A stretch of 33,851 nt of DNA from Bacillota bacterium (GCA_012799135.1 JAAZLW010000228.1:1-33851), one strand, 5' to 3'; positions 1-7,015 are shown, counted from the stretch's first letter. Made by a program: numbers and translations. The notes: a model not told the origin generated them from the sequence alone.

Positions 1-25
1 ATAGTTAAATAAATAACCAAAATTG

Positions 26-71
26 AAAGCCACAAAGACGTTATGGGTGGAACATAACTTTTTGTGGCTTT
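26..71. other. Two-part inverted repeat (hairpin)
   Basis: AAAGCCACAAA (26-36) pairs with TTTGTGGCTTT (61-71), and an inner GTTATG (40-45) pairs with CATAAC (53-58), leaving a 7-nt loop. No long T-run follows on either strand, so a simple intrinsic terminator is not well supported. It could be the end of a transcript from outside the window or part of a small repeat element. Confidence 0.5.
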
Positions 72-208
72 ATGCTTACGAGGTTAGCTGTCGGGTTAGG
101 AGTAGCTGCCCCTACTAAGTAAGATTAGTTTCACCCCAAAAATGGTTCCCCCGTTTCTAACGAATTCAGCATCAAATTTTTTAACCTGTATGACCTGCGA
201 TATTATTA

Positions 209-280
209 TTATCAACTATATTATCAACTATTTTTATCAACTATTATTATCAACAGTATTATCAACTATTGTTATTAACT
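209..280. repeat. Phased short direct repeats, TTATCAACTAT type
   Basis: Six copies of a TTAT(C/T)AAC core start at 209, 221, 234, 247, 259 and 272, so the period is 12-13 nt. Copies 1, 2, 3 and 5 read TTATCAACTAT, copy 4 reads TTATCAACAGT and copy 6 reads TTATTAACT. The core resembles a DnaA box (TTATCCACA) with one or two changes. An iteron-like protein-binding array or a plain AT-rich slippage repeat are both possible. Confidence 0.6.
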
Positions 281-375
281 TAGTGGCTTTAATTCTATTA
301 ATTAATAAATAAATACTTTTTTATTATACAGTAAAATGCCGGCAAAGTCGATATTACGACGATTTAAACATAAAT

Positions 376-412
376 AAAAAACCTCGAATACACTTTACAC
401 GTGCTTCAAGGC
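376..412 (-). terminator. Rho-independent terminator of the tRNA cluster
   Basis: Read on the minus strand, CCTTGAA pairs with TTCGAGG (one G-U pair), an inner CAC/GTG extends the stem, and a TTTTTTATTT run follows. It lies just downstream of the last tRNA of the cluster, in the correct orientation. Confidence 0.7.
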
Positions 413-427
413 TTCTGATTTCTATTA

Positions 428-504
428 TGGTGGGTTTGAGTGGACTCGAACCACCGACCCCTGCGATGTCAACGCAGTACTCTAACCAGCTGAGCTACAA
501 ACCC
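428..504 (-). tRNA. tRNA-Val (GAC)
   Basis: A full cloverleaf reads on the minus strand. The acceptor arm GGGTTTG pairs with CAAACCC, the anticodon stem CTGCG/CGCAG encloses the loop TTGACAT with anticodon GAC, and the T arm carries TTCGAGT. The 3' CCA is encoded at 428-430. It is the last gene of the seven-tRNA cluster and the second valine isoacceptor in it. Confidence 0.93.
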
Positions 505-510
505 ACATTA

Positions 511-600
511 TGGTGCCGAAGACCGGAATCGAACCGGTACGGGGTTATAGGCCCCGCGGGATTTTAAGTCCCGTGCGTCTGCCTGTTCCGCCACTTCGGC
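511..600 (-). tRNA. tRNA-Leu (TAA)
   Basis: A class II tRNA with a long variable arm. The acceptor GCCGAAG pairs with CTTCGGC, the anticodon loop CTTAAAA gives TAA, and CCA is encoded at 511-513. It lies 6 nt from the neighbouring tRNA-Val(GAC). Confidence 0.95.
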
Positions 601-605
601 TTAGT

Positions 606-680
<75 letters not shown>

Positions 681-683
681 ATA

Positions 684-758
684 TGGAGCGGAAGACGGGA
701 CTTGAACCCGCGGCCCCCACCTTGGCAAGGTGGTGTTCTACCACTGAACTACTTCCGC
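684..758 (-). tRNA. tRNA-Gly (GCC)
   Basis: The acceptor GCGGAAG pairs with CTTCCGC, the anticodon stem CACCT/AGGTG encloses TTGCCAA with anticodon GCC, and CCA is encoded. Confidence 0.95.
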
Positions 759-766
759 ATGCCACC

Positions 767-842
767 TGGTGCCGAGAGCCGGAATCGAACCAGCGACACG
801 GGGATTTTCAGTCCCCTGCTCTACCGACTGAGCTATCTCGGC
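767..842 (-). tRNA. tRNA-Phe (GAA)
   Basis: The acceptor GCCGAGA pairs with TCTCGGC, the anticodon stem GGGGA/TCCCC encloses the loop CTGAAAA with anticodon GAA, and CCA is encoded at 767-769. Confidence 0.95.
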
Positions 843-847
843 TTAAA

Positions 848-925
848 TGGCGGAACCGACGGGACTTGAACCCGCGATCTCCGGCTTGACAGGCCGGTGT
901 GTTAAACCGACTACACCACGGTTCC
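848..925 (-). tRNA. tRNA-Asp (GTC)
   Basis: The acceptor GGAACCG pairs with CGGTTCC, the anticodon loop CTGTCAA gives GTC, and the discriminator G plus CCA are encoded. The D arm GTGTAG is typical of tRNA-Asp. Confidence 0.95.
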
Positions 926-928
926 GCA

Positions 929-1004
929 TGGTGGGCGAAACAGGACTTGAACCTGTGACCCCCTGCTTGTAAGGCAGGTGCTCTCCCAGCTGAGCTATTC
1001 GCCC
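929..1004 (-). tRNA. tRNA-Val (TAC)
   Basis: The acceptor GGGCGAA begins at 1004, the anticodon stem CTGCC/GGCAG-type arm encloses CTTACAA with anticodon TAC, and CCA is encoded. It is the promoter-proximal gene of the cluster. The order Val-Asp-Phe-Gly-Cys-Leu resembles tRNA clusters of other Bacillota. Confidence 0.95.
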
Positions 1005-1035
1005 AAAAAAGCCCTTTGGGTAAGTCGCATGACCA

Positions 1036-1064
1036 ATTATAGCATCCCTTTTGCTCGAAGTCAA
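1036..1064 (-). promoter_or_regulatory. Sigma-A type promoter of the tRNA cluster
   Basis: On the minus strand TTGACT (1059-1064) and TATAAT (1036-1041) are separated by exactly 17 nt. The -10 box lies 31 nt upstream of the first tRNA, which suits a stable-RNA promoter. Confidence 0.88.
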
Positions 1065-1098
1065 CAAGAAGGAGCATCATCGCCTTCTCTTTTCAGCC

Positions 1099-1584
1099 CT
1101 ACCAAACCGGTGCCACGCCGATGGTCATGATTTTGTAAACCAGTTGGCCTGCCGGTACCTCCACCTTGACTATGTCACCTACCTTGCGGCCGAGAATGGC
1201 TTGAGCCACAGGGGAACGGTGGGAGATACGGCTGGCAGCAGGATCGGCCTCCACCGACCCTACGATCATGAACTCCAACTCTTCCCCGGTTCTTATGTCG
1301 CATAGTCGCACTCGATGGCCGACCTGCACCTCGTCGGTGGTCATTTCCCTGCCATCAATTACTTGAGCGTTTTTCAGCAGATTCTCCAAAGTTTGAATGC
1401 GGCTTTCGATGAAGGCCAGTTCCATCTTGGATACCTCATAGTCAGGATTTTCCCACGTACATCCTGCGGCCAAGGCCTCCCGCAAGACTGTGGCCTCCTT
1501 ACGTCTTACCCTCTTTAGATGGGCCAAATCCGCCTCCAGTTTGCGTACTCCCGCCAGAGTAAGAAAGACATCTTTTTCAACCAT
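1099..1584 (-). CDS. greA: GreA-family transcription elongation factor
   Basis: 161 residues, the usual GreA length. The N-terminal antiparallel coiled coil (about residues 5-75) is followed by the FKBP-like C-terminal domain with VGHRVRL, SPVAQAILG and VGDIVKVEVP motifs. GreA enters the RNA polymerase secondary channel and stimulates cleavage of backtracked RNA. I chose the ATG at 1584, preceded by AAGGAG, over a TTG start at 1632 that has no ribosome-binding site. At the coiled-coil tip the usual G-D-L-x-E-N reads G-C-T-W-E-N (residues 41-46). One of the two Mg-coordinating acidic residues (Asp41 of the E. coli protein) is therefore replaced by Cys, while Glu45 is kept. The family call is firm; full cleavage activity is doubtful. 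It is divergent from the Ku operon. Confidence 0.88.
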   Translation of the reverse strand: MVEKDVFLTLAGVRKLEADLAHLKRVRRKEATVLREALAAGCTWENPDYEVSKMELAFIESRIQTLENLLKNAQVIDGREMTTDEVQVGHRVRLCDIRTGEELEFMIVGSVEADPAASRISHRSPVAQAILGRKVGDIVKVEVPAGQLVYKIMTIGVAPVW

Positions 1585-1675
1585 CGGGAATCTCAACTCC
1601 TTGCCTACTACCTGTAGCAGTATATTCACCAATTACCATCGACTTGCTGGAGAAACCTTCCACGGTCATGCCCCA

Positions 1676-1705
1676 GGATAAACGTAAACCGATGTGTTTA
1701 TCCTA
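1676..1705 (+). promoter_or_regulatory. Palindrome and weak sigma-G-like promoter before Ku
   Basis: GGATAAAC (1676-1683) and GTTTATCC (1696-1703) form a perfect 8-bp inverted repeat with a 12-nt spacer between the divergent greA and ku genes. The same bases also give GGATA, 18 nt, TATCCTA, which is one mismatch in each element from the sigma-G pattern seen before the SASP genes. Operator or forespore promoter, or both, is possible; neither is proved. Confidence 0.4.
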
Positions 1706-1738
1706 TTTCCAAGAAGGGGTGAAGAGAGGATGGTTTGA

Positions 1739-2611
1739 ATGCGTAGTCTATGGAATGGCAGTATCAGTTTTGGTTTGGTCAACATACCCGTGAAACTGTA
1801 TGCCGGTACATCCAGTAACGACATCAAGTTCAACTACCTCCACAGTGTCTGCCATACGCCCATCAAGTACCAAAAGACCTGCCCCACTTGCGCAAGAGAG
1901 GTTACCGAGGAGGAAATCGTCAAGGGCTATGAATTCGCGAAAGCTCAGTATGTAATCATGGATGAAGGCGATTTTGAAGCCACAGCACCAGACAAGACCC
2001 GCTCCATCGATATTCTTGACTTTGTTCAATTGGCACGAATCGATCCAGTCTATTTCCAGCGGACCTACTACCTGGAACCCGGGGAGACGGGACTCAAGGC
2101 CTATCATTTGCTAAAAAGAGCCATGCTGGAAAAGCAGCAGATCGCCATTGCCAAGATCGTGATTCGAGCCCGGGAAAATCTGGCTGCGCTGCGGGTTTAT
2201 GGCCCCGGATTAGCCCTAGAGACCATGTATTACCCCGGTGAGATCCGGGCTATTGAAGAGTTGGCACAGGTGATCACAGAACCTGAGATCAATGAGCGGG
2301 AATTGGAGATGGCCATGATGCTGATTGACAATCTGACCACAGAGTTTGTCCCGGAAAAATACCACAATGAGTATCAAAATATGCTGGCCAATATCATCGA
2401 GCAAAAGGTTGCCGGTCAAGAGGTCACTCCCGCTCCGCCGCTACCGGCCGCAGGCAAGGTCATCGACCTGATGGCGGCATTAGAAGCCAGCGTCCAGGCC
2501 ACAAAAGCCAAGGCAAAAGAAGTGGAAGAACTACCGATGGGTCAGGATGCGGCACGCCTTAAGGCCAGACGCAAGGGCCGGCAGAAACAGAAAACCGAGG
2601 AAACAGGCTAA
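1739..2611 (+). CDS. ku: DNA end-binding protein Ku (NHEJ)
   Basis: 290 residues, the normal size for bacterial Ku. It forms a homodimeric ring that binds double-strand break ends and recruits the ligase and polymerase. The start MRSLWNGSISFGLVNIPVKL is the family signature. Cysteines at 38, 48 and 51 (CHTPIKY, CPTC) and the EIVKGYE motif near 59-65 are typical, as is the Lys/Arg-rich tail after about residue 265. An AGAGAGGA ribosome-binding site precedes the ATG. The stop codon at 2609-2611 touches the GTG of the ligase gene, so the two are translationally coupled. In Bacillus subtilis the counterpart is expressed in the forespore under sigma-G, which fits the SASP genes downstream. Confidence 0.95.
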   Translation: MRSLWNGSISFGLVNIPVKLYAGTSSNDIKFNYLHSVCHTPIKYQKTCPTCAREVTEEEIVKGYEFAKAQYVIMDEGDFEATAPDKTRSIDILDFVQLARIDPVYFQRTYYLEPGETGLKAYHLLKRAMLEKQQIAIAKIVIRARENLAALRVYGPGLALETMYYPGEIRAIEELAQVITEPEINERELEMAMMLIDNLTTEFVPEKYHNEYQNMLANIIEQKVAGQEVTPAPPLPAAGKVIDLMAALEASVQATKAKAKEVEELPMGQDAARLKARRKGRQKQKTEETG

Positions 2612-3574
2612 GTGATGTTCAGTCTACCGTCACTCAGGCCAATGTTGGCCTCAACAGCCGATCCCTTTGATTCCGATATGTTCCTGTTTGAGCCCAAATG
2701 GGACGGATTTCGCTGTCTTGCCTATATGGGAAATAATGCTACCATCTTGCAGAGTCGCAATGGTGTGAATCTTACTCACCGATTCCCGGAGCTTTCTTTT
2801 CTACACCGGCAGGTTAAGGTCATTCCGGCGATTCTAGATGGAGAGATCATTGCTTTCCATCAAGGGCGGGAGGTTTTTCATCTACTTTTGCAGAGGATGC
2901 GGGAACGACCTAAGGCTAGCATCAGTCCTGGGGATGTACCGGCACTTTTCGTCGCCTTCGATATCCTGTACAGTGAGGGAGAATCCATCCTCCACCTCCC
3001 ATTGCAAGAGCGAAAAGAGCTGCTCAACCAAGGTGTCATGGCCAATGAATATCTAATAGTAAATAGCTATGTGTACCACTCGGGACAGGTGTTCTTTGAA
3101 GCAGCTGTAGCCCAAGGTAGAGAAGGTATCATGGCCAAGAGACTAGATAGTCCTTATCTGCCCGGCAAGCGCACCCGGTTATGGCTGAAGATCAAACCCT
3201 TGAGGACAACAGAAGCCTTGGTAATCGGCTTCATCCCTAAGGCCAACGACAGCTTTGCTTCTTTAGCCTTAGGGCAGTATTTGCGTAGCAGCCGCCAGCT
3301 GGTCTATGTAGGCAATGTGGGGACTGGGTTTACCGAAAACACGATGCGGGAGATTCGAGCCGATCTTAAACCACTACAACCCCAAGAGCAACCGAAAGTC
3401 CAACGACTCCCACATAGCCTACCTGGGCTGACTCTGGTCAGACCCGAAATGGTGGTAGAAATCAGTTATCTGGAGTACACTCCCGCGGGCAACCTTCGAC
3501 ATCCCACCTATCGGTACCGGCGGGACGATATTGAGCCCCACCAATGTGTTTTCCAGGGATTGGGTCAGATTTAG
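2612..3574 (+). CDS. ATP-dependent DNA ligase (LigD ligase module, stand-alone)
   Basis: 320 residues. It seals breaks held by Ku, using ATP and a covalent lysyl-AMP intermediate. The nucleotidyl-transferase motif I is KWDG with Lys29 as the adenylated residue. Motif III-like VAFDILY, motif IV EGIMAKR and motif V LWLKIKP follow, then the OB-fold domain to about residue 310. The start is GTG at 2612 or ATG at 2615; both directly follow the Ku stop codon. In many bacteria this module is one part of a multidomain LigD. Here it is a separate gene followed 12 nt later by the polymerase module, and no phosphoesterase domain is present. Confidence 0.93.
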   Translation: MMFSLPSLRPMLASTADPFDSDMFLFEPKWDGFRCLAYMGNNATILQSRNGVNLTHRFPELSFLHRQVKVIPAILDGEIIAFHQGREVFHLLLQRMRERPKASISPGDVPALFVAFDILYSEGESILHLPLQERKELLNQGVMANEYLIVNSYVYHSGQVFFEAAVAQGREGIMAKRLDSPYLPGKRTRLWLKIKPLRTTEALVIGFIPKANDSFASLALGQYLRSSRQLVYVGNVGTGFTENTMREIRADLKPLQPQEQPKVQRLPHSLPGLTLVRPEMVVEISYLEYTPAGNLRHPTYRYRRDDIEPHQCVFQGLGQI

Positions 3575-3586
3575 TGAGGAGAATTA

Positions 3587-4507
3587 GTGGTGGAACAGCA
3601 GCAAACGGTGTTCATTGACGGGCAAGAGCTATCGATCACCAATTGGGAAAAAGTCCTTTGGCCAGAGACAGGGTATACCAAAGGAGACTTGATCCGCTAC
3701 TATAGCCTGGCTGCACCTTATCTTCTGGCCCACCTACGAGACCGTCCACTTACTGTTACCCGCTACCCCCACGGCATTGGGGGGAAGTCCTTCTACCAGA
3801 AGAACTGCCCCCAATACGCCCCAGCCTTTGTCGAAACCGTTACTGTAAAGGGCGATCAACCCAACAAAACCATAAACTATATCTTGGCGCAAAATAGACC
3901 AACCCTGGTTTGGTTAGCTAATCAGGCGTGTATTGAGCTTCATCCTTGGTTATCTCTTCACAGTCGTTCCCAATACCCCGACTGGCTCGTGTTCGATTTG
4001 GATCCAGCGGAAGGTTGCGATTTTGACGATGCGAGAGAGATCGCCTTTCTTGTCAAGAAAGCCTTAGATGAACTGGGGTTATTATCCTATCCGAAGCTCT
4101 CGGGAGCCACCGGAATCCACATCTATGTTCCCATAAAACCCAAATACGCCTATCAAGTCACCAGTGGATTTGTGGGCAGTGTGGGAAGAATCCTGGAAGC
4201 AGTCTATCCGGCTAAAATCACGACAGAGAGGTTGGTCAAGAATCGTACCGGCCGAGTCTACATTGATCATCTGCAGAACCTTCTAGGCAAAACCCTCGCC
4301 GCTCCTTATAGCCCTCGCCCCCGTCCTCAAGCCCCTATCTCGACCCCGGTAACCTGGCAAGAACTGGGGAGAGTCTATCCTCACCAGTTTCATCTAGGCA
4401 ATATCTTGGAGCGATTACAGAATACACCTGATCTTTTTGCTCCGGTTCTAGGGCCGGGCCAATCGCTGGATAAGGCTCTATTGGACATCGGGGTCACGGT
4501 GACTTGA
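3587..4507 (+). CDS. LigD-type primase-polymerase (NHEJ polymerase, stand-alone)
   Basis: 306 residues of the archaeo-eukaryotic primase superfamily (LigD PolDom). It fills or extends broken ends, preferring ribonucleotides. The metal-binding motif FDLDP supplies Asp137 and Asp139, the SGATGIHIYVP motif carries His178, and YIDHLQN carries the third acidic residue Asp227. The N-terminal GKSFYQKN stretch near 66-73 is also typical of the family. GTG at 3587 is preceded by GAGGAG. It is the third gene of the Ku operon. A GGGGTCA/TGACCCC hairpin at 4490-4511 spans the stop codon, but no T-run follows, so termination there is uncertain. Confidence 0.94.
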   Translation: MVEQQQTVFIDGQELSITNWEKVLWPETGYTKGDLIRYYSLAAPYLLAHLRDRPLTVTRYPHGIGGKSFYQKNCPQYAPAFVETVTVKGDQPNKTINYILAQNRPTLVWLANQACIELHPWLSLHSRSQYPDWLVFDLDPAEGCDFDDAREIAFLVKKALDELGLLSYPKLSGATGIHIYVPIKPKYAYQVTSGFVGSVGRILEAVYPAKITTERLVKNRTGRVYIDHLQNLLGKTLAAPYSPRPRPQAPISTPVTWQELGRVYPHQFHLGNILERLQNTPDLFAPVLGPGQSLDKALLDIGVTVT

Positions 4508-4537
4508 CCCCGGTTCAATTACTAGCCGAAACTGACA

Positions 4538-4567
4538 GCATGACCTTGCCCTGATAGAGCCATACTA
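4538..4567 (+). promoter_or_regulatory. Sigma-G promoter of the first SASP gene
   Basis: GCATG (4538-4542), an 18-nt spacer and CATACTA (4561-4567) match the published forespore sigma-G pattern (gHATR, 17-18 nt, CATnhTA) without a mismatch. The predicted transcription start falls near 4573, giving a very short leader that begins at or inside the Shine-Dalgarno sequence. Confidence 0.72.
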
Positions 4568-4585
4568 ACATTGGAGGTGACGTAT

Positions 4586-4783
4586 GTGGCTAATCGGAGC
4601 AGACTGGCCTCCGAACGGCTGAAAATGGAGGCAGCAGAGGAAATTGGGTTCGCCGATAAGGTAAGAGAGAGCGGCTGGGAAAACGCTACAACTAAAGAGA
4701 TCGGGCTGATGGTCCGAGAAATGATCCGGCGCGGAGAAAACGCCCTTCTCCAGAAAAAGCAACCGGATCAAGATCAAACTTAG
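4586..4783 (+). CDS. Alpha/beta-type small acid-soluble spore protein (SspF-like)
   Basis: 65 residues. SASPs coat forespore DNA, shift it towards the A form and protect it during dormancy. The pattern LKMEAAEEIGFADKV, then GW, then a second helix with GLMVREMI, follows the SspF layout. The start is GTG at 4586, 8 nt after GGAGG (4573-4577). A TTG at 4571 would lie in front of that site, and ATG at 4584 is out of frame. A consensus sigma-G promoter lies directly upstream. The sequence is more divergent than the second SASP (Ile and Leu-Met where its neighbour has Ala-Gly-Arg), so the two may differ in DNA affinity. Confidence 0.82.
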   Translation: MANRSRLASERLKMEAAEEIGFADKVRESGWENATTKEIGLMVREMIRRGENALLQKKQPDQDQT

Positions 4784-4803
4784 TCACTCTGCCGCCAATC
4801 CAG

Positions 4804-4833
4804 GCATAAACCTCCCCGGTCCGTGGCATCCTA
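4804..4833 (+). promoter_or_regulatory. Sigma-G promoter of the second SASP gene
   Basis: GCATA (4804-4808), an 18-nt spacer and CATCCTA (4827-4833) again fit the sigma-G pattern with the same spacing as the site at 4538. The expected start near 4840 gives a leader of about 65 nt that contains the hairpin at 4867-4890. Confidence 0.7.
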
Positions 4834-4866
4834 GAAGCAAACCTCGCAACTTGTCTCTTTTTCCTA

Positions 4867-4890
4867 CATATCCCCTTTTCGGGGGATATG
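4867..4890 (+). promoter_or_regulatory. Perfect hairpin abutting the SASP ribosome-binding site
   Basis: CATATCCCC (4867-4875) pairs perfectly with GGGGATATG (4882-4890) around a 6-nt loop. The next base starts the AAAGGAGG Shine-Dalgarno sequence (4891-4898). It may stabilise the mRNA or tune ribosome access; no T-run follows, so it is not a terminator. Confidence 0.65.
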
Positions 4891-4904
4891 AAAGGAGGTC
4901 ATCC

Positions 4905-5132
4905 ATGGCGAAACGCTCCCGAGAAACAGTTGTCCCTCGGGCAGAATCAGCTCTGGATGAGTTCAAGTACGAGGTCGCTAACGAACTGGGTCTCCTGGAG
5001 AAGATCAAATCCCAAGGTTGGGGTGAAATGACTACCCGGGAAGCCGGTCGAGTAGGCGGCCAAATGGTCCGTAGGCTAATCCAAGCCGCTGAGGAATCCC
5101 TTGCAGACGAAAACAAGGCAGACCGAAGCTAG
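4905..5132 (+). CDS. Alpha/beta-type small acid-soluble spore protein (SspF-like)
   Basis: 75 residues. The core DEFKYEVANELG, then QGWGEMTTREAGRVGG, then MVRRLIQAAEESL follows B. subtilis SspF closely, including the KYE-V/I-A segment where the germination protease Gpr cuts classical SASPs. ATG at 4905 sits 6 nt after AAAGGAGG; an upstream in-frame ATG at 4851 has no such site. It lies 121 nt behind the first SASP gene with its own sigma-G promoter. Together with Ku, ligase and polymerase it makes a block devoted to spore DNA. Confidence 0.9.
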   Translation: MAKRSRETVVPRAESALDEFKYEVANELGLLEKIKSQGWGEMTTREAGRVGGQMVRRLIQAAEESLADENKADRS

Positions 5133-5206
5133 GTTCTAATCTATGCCACGCAGAAGCAAGGAAACCACTTGCCTAAGGGGTAGTAATCTTCAGGAACGGC
5201 CGGACA

Positions 5207-5232
5207 GGGCAGGAAAAGGGAGTTTCCTGCCC
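5207..5232. terminator. Hairpin between convergent SASP and kinase genes
   Basis: GGGCAGGAAA (5207-5216) pairs with TTTCCTGCCC (5223-5232) around a 6-nt loop. The plus-strand tail is ATTCTCTCT, only moderately T-rich. It sits between genes that converge, so it may serve both. Confidence 0.55.
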
Positions 5233-5239
5233 ATTCTCT

Positions 5240-7015
5240 CTAGGCTTCTGCCTTGGGTAGGACAAAACCAAAGGTCGCTCCTTCACCGAGTTTACTGGTA
5301 GCAAACACTTCCCCTCCATGGTTTTCGATAATACCCCGGGCAATCGAAAGCCCTAACCCCGTTCCTTCTTTACTTTTCTCCCGTGCCTTATCCACTTTAT
5401 AGAAGCGATCCCATACATAGGGGAGCTGTTCTGGGTTAATGCCCCTACCCGTGTCCATGACTCTCACCATCACTCGGTTCTCAGTTGAACCAGTGGATAT
5501 AGTTACAACACCACCTGGGTCTGTATGGCGCAGGGCATTGTCGATGAAATTAGTCAGAACCTGTTGCAGCCGATCACTATCGCCCCACACCAAGAGTTCA
5601 CTTTCCTTGCCTGCAGACAGCTCACACCTCAGCTCCAAATTCTTTCGCTGGGCTTGGGGTTCGAAAATATTCTTGACTCTGTGGACCAAATCCCGGATAT
5701 CCAAAAGGTCAAAAGTAATAGACATGCTTCCAGACTCTAGTTTGGCCAGATCCAAAATGTCATCGATCAGGCGATTAAGTCGCAACGCTTCTTCCCGAAC
5801 AATCCCCAGATAGCGATTCCTGGTTTGATCATCCTGCACAGTTCCATCGAGTAAAGGCTCCACAAAACCCCGAATTGAAGTAAGTGGTGTGCGAAGCTCA
5901 TGGGTAACATTGGCCAGAAAGTCCCGACGCATATTCTCCAGGCGCCTTGCTTCGCTTACATCCTGTAGGAGAATCACGCTACCTACCCGTTCATTGCCCC
6001 GGCGAATTGGACTAGCATACGCCCTTAGTACCACCAGGGGATATGGTGATACATCAAGGGCTTCCACCTGTCCCGTGGCACTGACCCGATGGAGCAGATC
6101 AAGCAATGGTACAGGCAAATCGTTCATCTTCAGCTTGTCCAAAGGAATATGACCTGCCCGCAGGAGCTGCCCGGCCTGGGAGTTGATCCACAGGAGATTG
6201 TTGTCATTATCGGCAGCGATCACTCCTTCATCGATGCCCGTAACGATACTTTGAAACTTATCCCTCTCTTCCTGCAAGTCACCGAGGCTCTTTTCCAGCT
6301 TCTCTGCCAGTAGGTTGATCGCTTGGCCCAGTTCACCTACCTCATCTTTGGTCTCGATGGGTACCCGCTGATCGAATATTCCTCGAGTCATCTCTTGGGC
6401 TAGACTAGTCATAGCTCTTAAGGGCCCAGTGATATTCCGAGACAGCCCAACACCCACCAAATTGGATGCAAGCAGAGCAAACGCTGATGCTGCCAGAACC
6501 AATCGGCGGACATGGGCGAGGGTTTGCTCCACCGCCGATACCGGTGAATTCATGAACAAAGCACCCAGAACCTGGTTGCCCACCGTCACCGGTACTGCTA
6601 CAGTGATCATGGGCATATTAAACCGCCCTGTTCGCCCTCTGCGAGTTACTATGGTCCCTTTCATAACATCATTGAACTCATCCGCATCCAGCTGAATACC
6701 TTCCCACTCCACCGATCCCTTTGATGCTGCCACGATTAGACCAGAACGGTCAACCACCCAAACTTGTGCTCCTAAGAACTCCCCCATGTTCTCCAACACA
6801 AACCTGGCCTGGTAGCTCAAAGCTCGCCCTTGTGCTACATCCTTAACGACCTTGGCCACAGCTTGTCCCCGTGTGATCAGTACTCGTTCCTGCTCTGTAA
6901 ACAGATAATCCGACAACAGACGGGAAAATAACACACCCAACACTGCCAGGCTCAGCACTGTGACGGCAACATAGGAGACAACCAGCTTCGTTCTAATGCT
7001 GCGTCTTGCTAACAC
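5240..7015 (-). CDS. PhoR/WalK-type sensor histidine kinase
   Basis: 591 residues from GTG 7015, which follows AGGAGG by 9 nt and overlaps the end of the response-regulator gene by 23 nt. Domains in order: TM1 about 10-31, extracytoplasmic sensor about 32-170, TM2 about 171-192, HAMP about 192-244, PAS about 250-355, HisKA with phospho-acceptor His372 in NVTHELRTPLTS, and HATPase with N-box DNALRHT, G1 DTGRGI, F-box and G2 GTGLGL. It autophosphorylates and passes the phosphate to the adjacent regulator. The signal is not evident from sequence. The layout is that of PhoR, ResE and WalK; no phosphate, redox or cell-wall genes lie beside it to decide. Confidence 0.92.
   Translation of the reverse strand: MLARRSIRTKLVVSYVAVTVLSLAVLGVLFSRLLSDYLFTEQERVLITRGQAVAKVVKDVAQGRALSYQARFVLENMGEFLGAQVWVVDRSGLIVAASKGSVEWEGIQLDADEFNDVMKGTIVTRRGRTGRFNMPMITVAVPVTVGNQVLGALFMNSPVSAVEQTLAHVRRLVLAASAFALLASNLVGVGLSRNITGPLRAMTSLAQEMTRGIFDQRVPIETKDEVGELGQAINLLAEKLEKSLGDLQEERDKFQSIVTGIDEGVIAADNDNNLLWINSQAGQLLRAGHIPLDKLKMNDLPVPLLDLLHRVSATGQVEALDVSPYPLVVLRAYASPIRRGNERVGSVILLQDVSEARRLENMRRDFLANVTHELRTPLTSIRGFVEPLLDGTVQDDQTRNRYLGIVREEALRLNRLIDDILDLAKLESGSMSITFDLLDIRDLVHRVKNIFEPQAQRKNLELRCELSAGKESELLVWGDSDRLQQVLTNFIDNALRHTDPGGVVTISTGSTENRVMVRVMDTGRGINPEQLPYVWDRFYKVDKAREKSKEGTGLGLSIARGIIENHGGEVFATSKLGEGATFGFVLPKAEA

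Larger units (their letters stand above)
1..427. other. AT-rich non-coding region
   Basis: I see no credible gene here on either strand. The stretch holds the hairpin at 26-71, the phased TTATCAAC repeats at 209-280, a very AT-rich tract at about 290-340 and the terminator of the tRNA cluster at 376-412. Confidence 0.6.
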
